Assembly (NCBI GenBank): GCA_934466515.1
Contig: CAKSLH010000001.1
Location: forward strand, 62,001-126,000
Origin: an uncultured Eubacteriales bacterium
Lineage (GTDB): Bacteria > Bacillota > Clostridia > Oscillospirales > Acutalibacteraceae
Length of the DNA stretch: 64,000 nucleotides
Reading direction: 5' to 3'
Positions 59,667 through 64,000 of this stretch are shown here, one piece after another (positions within the stretch are counted from its first letter, which is position 1; every line of letters begins with the position of its first letter). The position numbers and the translations under genes are program-made. Under the pieces are notes generated by a model. The model saw only the letters and a program-made list of their open reading frames with translations. It had not been told where the DNA came from and searched no databases.

Positions 59667-60359
59667 TTAATTTATTTCATTTACACCCGATAAGAATTCA
59701 ACTGCACGCTCAACCGAATCCTTAGAGCTTCCCCAATCGGCATTGCCGCTCGAATTTCTGTAATCATACATAGTGCAGTATTTTGATATATCATCGCAAA
59801 GCGACCCAAGATAATCGACTGTTATCCGGTTTAGATTTTTTATAAACTCACCGTAATACGAAGGCATTGCTTTTTTATCGGCTTTTTCGCACAGCATTTT
59901 ATAATGCTTAAGGCAAAACTGCGGCTGGGAATTAAAAAGCGTTCTAAAATCCTTTTCCTTTTCGTATGAACGGAAAACGGTTTCAATCATTCTGCTTACT
60001 CCCCACTCTATCTTACCGCAGACAAAACAGCTGTCAGAAAGCTTTCCTATTTTGTTTTGTTTTTTTGAGGAAGAATTAAAAAGCTTTTTATCGAAAACAT
60101 CGGATTTAACGCTTTTTATATGGCTTTCAAGCATTAAAGCAAGCTGTAATCTCCCTCGCATTTTAAGCATTTTTTCATAGTGATGCAGACAAAATCCGCT
60201 TTCATTTGTCATTATCCTGACATCCGGCTCCATCATAGCGTCGCCCAAAATATAATCAAGTATCCTCTTTTGCGCCTCATCATACATTCTGCAGACAGGA
60301 CAGCCGTCGGTTACTTCAAAAATTTCGTTTACGGGAATTGTACATATATCGTCTCTCAT
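59667..60359 (-). CDS. DUF6062 family cysteine-rich protein
   Basis: A 230-residue soluble protein with two matching cysteine blocks: CPVCRMYDEAQ then GFCLHHYEKM, and CFVCGKIEWGVSRM then FCLKHYKML. The paired CXXC and CXXH motifs suggest metal binding and an internal duplication. This fits DUF6062, common in Clostridia, function unknown. It diverges from ogg with overlapping promoters. Confidence 0.85.
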   Translation of the reverse strand: MRDDICTIPVNEIFEVTDGCPVCRMYDEAQKRILDYILGDAMMEPDVRIMTNESGFCLHHYEKMLKMRGRLQLALMLESHIKSVKSDVFDKKLFNSSSKKQNKIGKLSDSCFVCGKIEWGVSRMIETVFRSYEKEKDFRTLFNSQPQFCLKHYKMLCEKADKKAMPSYYGEFIKNLNRITVDYLGSLCDDISKYCTMYDYRNSSGNADWGSSKDSVERAVEFLSGVNEIN

Positions 60360-60375
60360 AAGCTCATCCTTTCTG

Positions 60376-60404
60376 TTGACATTATAACATGGGTTTGATA
60401 AAAT
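60376..60404 (+). promoter_or_regulatory. Sigma-A promoter of ogg
   Basis: TTGACA (60376-60381), 17-bp spacer, TAAAAT (60399-60404). Its -35 abuts the -10 of the divergent DUF6062 promoter. Confidence 0.75.
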
Positions 60405-60409
60405 TTAAA
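60381..60409 (-). promoter_or_regulatory. Promoter of the DUF6062 gene
   Basis: Minus strand extended -10 TGTTATAAT (TATAAT at 60381-60386); a weak TTTAAA lies 17 bp upstream (60404-60409). Confidence 0.55.
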
Positions 60410-60427
60410 GTATCGGAGGGGATAAAA

Positions 60428-61258
60428 ATGTTTAATACAGAATTTAAAAATGACTGTATAACACTTAAAAATATAAAAAATTTCGATTTAAGAGAAACCT
60501 TTGACTGCGGACAGGCATTCCGCTGGGAAGAAAACGAAAATGGCAGTTGGTCGGCAGTGGTAAAAGGCAAATACATAACGGTCGAAAAAAAGAACTCGGA
60601 TATAATTATGCAGGGTATCAGCGAGACCGAATTTAATTCCTTTTTTAAAAGCTATTTTGATTTAGACAGAGATTATGAAAGCATTATAAATAAGCTGAGC
60701 GAAAACGAAATTTTAAAAAAAGCCGCACTTAACGGCTTAGGTATCAGAATTCTTAATCAGGAGCCGTGGGAAACGCTATGCTCATTTATTATCTCGCAAA
60801 ACAATAATATTCCCCGAATTAAGGGAATAATTTCAAGACTTTGTTCTGCATTCGGAGAAAAATGCGAGGGTGGATATTCCTTTCCGGACGCCCGCACTCT
60901 TGCGGATTTAACCGAAGAGGATTTAGCGCCGCTGCGTTCGGGATTTAGGGCAAAATATATAATTGACGCGGCAAAAAAGGTAAGCTCGGGAGAAGTTGAG
61001 CTTGGAAGCCTAAATGAAACGAGCCTTGAAGACGCTAGAGCCGAGCTTATGAAAATAAAGGGCGTGGGTCCTAAGGTTGCAGACTGCACCCTGCTTTTCG
61101 GACTGGGTCACATTGACGCATTTCCGCAGGATGTCTGGATAAAAAGAGCGATGAAGGAGCTTTTTAATTCCGAGCTTCCCGAATGCGCAAGGCAATATGC
61201 GGGAATAGCTCAGCAGTATATATTTTATTATATGAGAAATCAGCAAGCACCCAAGTAA
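60428..61258 (+). CDS. ogg: 8-oxoguanine DNA glycosylase (OGG1-like)
   Basis: A 276-residue bifunctional glycosylase/lyase that removes oxidised guanine. The N-terminal OGG domain has DLRETFDCGQAFRW; the HhH-GPD core has LCSFIISQNNNIPRIKG, then MKIKGVGPKVADCTLLF, which holds the catalytic Lys, and HIDAFPQDVWIKR with the catalytic Asp. This is the eukaryote-like OGG form found in Clostridia. The ATG at 60428 follows GGAGGG by seven bases. Confidence 0.93.
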   Translation: MFNTEFKNDCITLKNIKNFDLRETFDCGQAFRWEENENGSWSAVVKGKYITVEKKNSDIIMQGISETEFNSFFKSYFDLDRDYESIINKLSENEILKKAALNGLGIRILNQEPWETLCSFIISQNNNIPRIKGIISRLCSAFGEKCEGGYSFPDARTLADLTEEDLAPLRSGFRAKYIIDAAKKVSSGEVELGSLNETSLEDARAELMKIKGVGPKVADCTLLFGLGHIDAFPQDVWIKRAMKELFNSELPECARQYAGIAQQYIFYYMRNQQAPK

Positions 61259-61277
61259 GGCGCTTGCTGATTTTTTT
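61240..61277 (+). terminator. Terminator of ogg
   Basis: TCAGCAAGC (61240-61248) pairs with GCTTGCTGA (61262-61270), then TTTTTTT. The 5' arm lies in the last ogg codons. Confidence 0.88.
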
Positions 61278-62544
61278 AGTTTTCCGATAATAATGCAAAT
61301 CCGAATTTCTTTAAGGTGATATTTGTTTTCGAAAGCTCGGCATTTTTTGAAATCAATATTTTTCCGCTTATATTTTCTGCTTTTACCGTTTTATCGGACG
61401 GATTGAAAACAACAGTAAGCTTTTCATCATTGTTTTCTCTTATTATTTTTATAACGCTTTCTTTTTCCGCAATTTCAAGCGAGCCGTCTGCGAGAACAGG
61501 GTGTTCATGATAAATGCCGTTTAATTTTTTAACAAAACCAAACCTTTCCTTCGCTTTTACGGAATTTATTTTACTTCTGTCAAAAGCGCTGCGATTTCCG
61601 AAAAATCTATTGGAAAACATACAGTTTTCGCTTTCATCGGCATATTCGTTTCCGTTCCAGATAAACGGGATACCTTTAAGCACATACATTAAAAACAGCG
61701 AAAGCTCTGTCTGACCGTTTGTATGTCTTAATTCATAGCGCTTAAAATCCGTTGCCATATCGTGATTTTCTATGAAATTGACATTTCTTTTGTCCTCGGC
61801 ATTTATAAATTCAAGAAACTCTTCCCATTTACCCGAAAAGAGCAATTCGAGAGGAGGAGTTAAATCAAAAAGTCTTCCTATTCCGTTATAATCGCAATCA
61901 AAAACACCGAGATAATCTGGATTTACTCCCTCATTAAACATTATGATTTGGGGATTAAGAGCTTTTACCCTCTTTACAAATTCCTGCCAGAAATCAAGCG
62001 GAATTTCACTGCCGACATCGCATCTGAAGCCGTCTGCTTTAAAGCTTTTAACAAAAAACTCGCCGTTTTCAAAAAGATATTCCCTTAAGGCTTTATTTTT
62101 ATAATTCAGCCTTGCAAAGGGCCAATCCTTTCCTACTAACGGAGTGCCGTCCTCATTTTGCAGAACAAAATCCGGATTATCCTTTAAAAACACCGCATTT
62201 CTTCCGCAATGAAGATAAACAAGATCCAACAGTACCTTCATATTTAAACTGTGAGCACAGTCTATAAAATCCTTTAAATCCTCATTTGTTCCGTATTCGG
62301 GGTCTACCGTAAAGTAGTCAGCCATTTTATAAGGATTAGAAGGGTTGTTACATTCCGATGCAATCTGTCTTGGGCTCCATGTTGCCTTATCGCTGTCAAC
62401 ATCTGTTTTAAAACAGGCGGTAAGATAAATAATATCAATTCCAAGCTGTTTTAGCTCGCCTAAATGCTCCTTTGCCGCATTTAAGGTGCCTTCCTCGGTA
62501 TATGTTCTGAGTGCCAACTGATAAATAACCTGATTTTTTACCAT
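61276..62544 (-). CDS. Intracellular alpha-amylase family (GH13) enzyme
   Basis: A 422-residue GH13 barrel without a signal peptide. Catalytic residues are visible: nucleophile Asp176 in DGFRCDVGSE, acid/base Glu205 in IIMFNEGV, and the transition-state Asp262 in FIENHDMATD. Specificity (maltodextrin hydrolase, glucosyltransferase or other) cannot be told. It diverges from an AraC-type regulator that may control it. Confidence 0.9.
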   Translation of the reverse strand: MVKNQVIYQLALRTYTEEGTLNAAKEHLGELKQLGIDIIYLTACFKTDVDSDKATWSPRQIASECNNPSNPYKMADYFTVDPEYGTNEDLKDFIDCAHSLNMKVLLDLVYLHCGRNAVFLKDNPDFVLQNEDGTPLVGKDWPFARLNYKNKALREYLFENGEFFVKSFKADGFRCDVGSEIPLDFWQEFVKRVKALNPQIIMFNEGVNPDYLGVFDCDYNGIGRLFDLTPPLELLFSGKWEEFLEFINAEDKRNVNFIENHDMATDFKRYELRHTNGQTELSLFLMYVLKGIPFIWNGNEYADESENCMFSNRFFGNRSAFDRSKINSVKAKERFGFVKKLNGIYHEHPVLADGSLEIAEKESVIKIIRENNDEKLTVVFNPSDKTVKAENISGKILISKNAELSKTNITLKKFGFALLSEN

Positions 62545-62576
62545 ATCTGTTCTCCTTTAAAGCTTTCTTTACTTTA

Positions 62577-62604
62577 ATAGTACGCTTTAAAATTATTTTT
62601 TCAA
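62577..62604 (-). promoter_or_regulatory. Possible promoter of the GH13 gene
   Basis: Minus strand TTGAAA (62599-62604), 16-bp spacer, TACTAT (62577-62582). The -10 is weak, as expected for an activated promoter. Confidence 0.45.
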
Positions 62605-62640
62605 GGCGAAAAAACGATTTTTATTTACCAAAAACGCAAC

Positions 62641-62669
62641 TTGAAACGGGAAATAAAATATGGTATATT
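62641..62669 (+). promoter_or_regulatory. Promoter of the AraC-type regulator gene
   Basis: TTGAAA (62641-62646), 17-bp spacer, TATATT (62664-62669) with an extended TGG. Confidence 0.7.
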
Positions 62670-62694
62670 ATTTTAAAAGGAGCGTGTATTTAAA

Positions 62695-63456
62695 ATGATT
62701 GACAGTTCTTTTTACATATCGGATTTTATCGGTGCCTTTACCATAAATCGCAACAAATCAAGCTTTAAGACCGAAAAAAGAAGCTTTTCAGTTTTAAGCT
62801 ACAGGCACCAAGGAAGCACCGAATTTATTCAGGATGGAAATTCCGTTAAAATCGAAGAGGGTCAGACTGTTTTTATTCCGCCTGATACCGTATACGCTCA
62901 GTCCGCAAGCAAGGACGAAAGACTTACGGCTATACATTTCAATTCAAATTATCCGATTTTTGAAAAAATTACACCGATTAAAACCTTTGAAAATTCCGAG
63001 GTGAAAAATCTGTTTATAAAGCTTGCGCAAATCAGTGCAAGCGGAAACGAAAATCACCTTGAGGCACTTTCTTTATTCTATTCCCTGCTTAACACCCTTT
63101 TTTGCAGAGATGCCGATAATATGAAAGCCGATTACCCGAAGGTATTAAGAGAAGCAATGAAAATATTTAACAGTCGGTTTTATTCGGAAAAAATCTGCGT
63201 TTCTTATGTTGCCGACAGCTTGAATGTTTCAGGCTCTTATCTGCGGCATATTTTCTCGGTCTATCTCGGAATTTCTCCCGCAAAATATCTTTTAAGACTG
63301 CGCACCGATAATGCAAAGCGTCTTCTTGAAAGCGGATATTATTCTGTTTCGGAAATTGCTGAAATGTGCGGATATCAAGACCCGAAAACCTTTTCTGTTG
63401 CCTTTAAGGGCGCTACGGGAAAGTCCCCTGTTCAGTATATAAAATCCCTAATATAA
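62695..63456 (+). CDS. AraC/XylS family transcriptional regulator
   Basis: A 253-residue regulator. An N-terminal cupin-like ligand domain (about residues 1-130, with VKIEEGQTVFIPPDTVYAQ) precedes two helix-turn-helix motifs: ICVSYVADSLNVSGSYLRHIF and YYSVSEIAEMCGYQDPKTFSVAFK, ending GKSPVQYIKS. This layout is that of sugar-responsive AraC activators. It is divergent from the GH13 gene, its likely target. Confidence 0.9.
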   Translation: MIDSSFYISDFIGAFTINRNKSSFKTEKRSFSVLSYRHQGSTEFIQDGNSVKIEEGQTVFIPPDTVYAQSASKDERLTAIHFNSNYPIFEKITPIKTFENSEVKNLFIKLAQISASGNENHLEALSLFYSLLNTLFCRDADNMKADYPKVLREAMKIFNSRFYSEKICVSYVADSLNVSGSYLRHIFSVYLGISPAKYLLRLRTDNAKRLLESGYYSVSEIAEMCGYQDPKTFSVAFKGATGKSPVQYIKSLI

Positions 63457-63458
63457 CA

Positions 63459-63492
63459 GCACCCATCTTATAGACATCTATAAGATGGGTGC
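63459..63492. terminator. Bidirectional terminator between the AraC gene and dut
   Basis: GCACCCATCTTATAG (63459-63473) pairs perfectly with CTATAAGATGGGTGC (63478-63492). The T-runs are modest. Confidence 0.75.
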
Positions 63493-63521
63493 ATTGCTTT
63501 AGTTTCTGATAAATTTAAAAT

Positions 63522-63959
63522 TTATTTTCCGGTGCTTCCGAAGCCGCCGGCACCGCGCTCGGTTTCATCAAGAGAATCGGTCTCGATAAATTCGGTACTT
63601 AAATAAGGCATAATCACAAGCTGAGCTATCCGCTCGCCGTTTTCAACTGTTTTTACCTCATCGGTATCGTTATGAAGAGCGACTATATACTCTCCCCTGT
63701 AATCCGAATCGGCAACGCCTACGCAGTTTGCCGGTCTGAGCCCCTGTTTAAGGGCAAGACCGCTTCTTGCAAAGATTGCCCCGAAATATCCGTCGGGAAC
63801 GGCAACCGACAGTCCCGTTCCGATTTTTTCGGTTTTATGGGGAGCGATATCAACCTTATCCGAATCAAGGCAGGCATAAAGGTCATACCCTGCCGCCTGC
63901 CTTGAACCGCGTGTAGGAATAACGGCATTTTCTTTTATTTTTTTTATTTTTATCTGCAT
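63522..63959 (-). CDS. dut: dUTP diphosphatase
   Basis: A 145-residue trimeric dUTPase that hydrolyses dUTP to dUMP, keeping uracil out of DNA. All five motifs are present in order: AAGYDLYA, ARSGLALKQGL, GVADSDYRGEYIV, GERIAQLVI and the C-terminal P-loop-like RGAGGFGSTGK. A GAAGGAG site lies ahead of the ATG. The remaining 40 bases to the window end hold only this ribosome site and the promoter region. Confidence 0.96.
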   Translation of the reverse strand: MQIKIKKIKENAVIPTRGSRQAAGYDLYACLDSDKVDIAPHKTEKIGTGLSVAVPDGYFGAIFARSGLALKQGLRPANCVGVADSDYRGEYIVALHNDTDEVKTVENGERIAQLVIMPYLSTEFIETDSLDETERGAGGFGSTGK

Positions 63960-64000
63960 AGATTTTCTCCTTCAGATATCCAAAAGCACTATTTTATTTT

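Noticed and set aside
1..64000. CRISPR arrays, rRNA, insertion sequences, phage genes
   Set aside because: No regularly spaced direct repeats, no rRNA-like stretches, and no transposase, integrase or phage structural motifs were seen on either strand.

Overview
The window looks like a chromosomal segment of an anaerobic, endospore-forming, Gram-positive Clostridia bacterium, most likely from the Oscillospiraceae/Ruminococcaceae group of gut organisms. Pointers are spoVAC, an uninterrupted sigK and spoVM, a PPi-type phosphofructokinase, type III glutamine synthetase, a three-gene ferredoxin-type glutamate synthase, the DUF3793/DUF2325/flavodoxin set, AT-rich sigma-A promoters, and many short bidirectional terminators. 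No phage, transposase, CRISPR array or rRNA was seen; the segment reads as core genome with a few accessory islands.

Layout. 1-2.4 kb: end of an upstream gene, a SEDS-family protein, spoVAC and a membrane protein (minus strand). 2.4-7.9 kb: trmL, the glycolytic run pgk-tpiA-gpmI, and convergent PPi-dependent pfp. 7.9-13.3 kb: a PflX-like radical SAM protein, a DEDDh exonuclease, typA and a membrane UDP-sugar dehydratase. 13.5-22.5 kb: mtaB, a GH31 glycosidase, sigK, clpX-clpP-tig, a phosphoesterase and a DUF1540 mini-protein. 22.6-29.4 kb: thrC, an M19 dipeptidase, a hairpin-rich gap, then yraN-rnhB-rbgA-lipoprotein-prdX-lepB-rplS. 29.5-37.1 kb: rsmD-coaD-coiled-coil protein, TspO, a PHP phosphatase, gap, two FAD proteins and a histidine phosphatase. 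37.2-43.9 kb: a palindrome-rich gap, a flavodoxin-DUF3793-DUF2325 operon behind repeated GTTAGC-N4-GCTAAC operators, a GH35 galactosidase, a phosphopantetheinyl transferase and an ABC exporter.

43.9-54.7 kb is a nitrogen-assimilation island and the most interesting part. A split glutamate synthase (three genes, minus) and glnN plus an Amt-PII fusion (plus) diverge from two near-consensus promoters 26 bp apart. Both leaders carry small hairpins with the hexaloop AAAGGC or AAAGGT (A at loop position 1, G at 4), mutually exclusive with intrinsic terminators. This is the signature expected of ANTAR-type antitermination. Immediately after amt, with no visible promoter or terminator, lies a T-box leader with a likely AAC (Asn) specifier, then asnB and dapL. 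Ammonium uptake, Gln and Glu synthesis, and Asn/aspartate-family amino-group use therefore appear chained, with two antitermination checkpoints. A tRNA-Leu(UAG) follows.

54.8-64 kb: another folded non-coding element, an orphan Agr-like two-component system, a 48-codon small protein and spoVM (27 aa), membrane proteins, possible DnaA boxes, DUF6062, ogg, an intracellular GH13 amylase divergent from an AraC regulator, and dut. All calls come from reading the sequence; no database search was possible.
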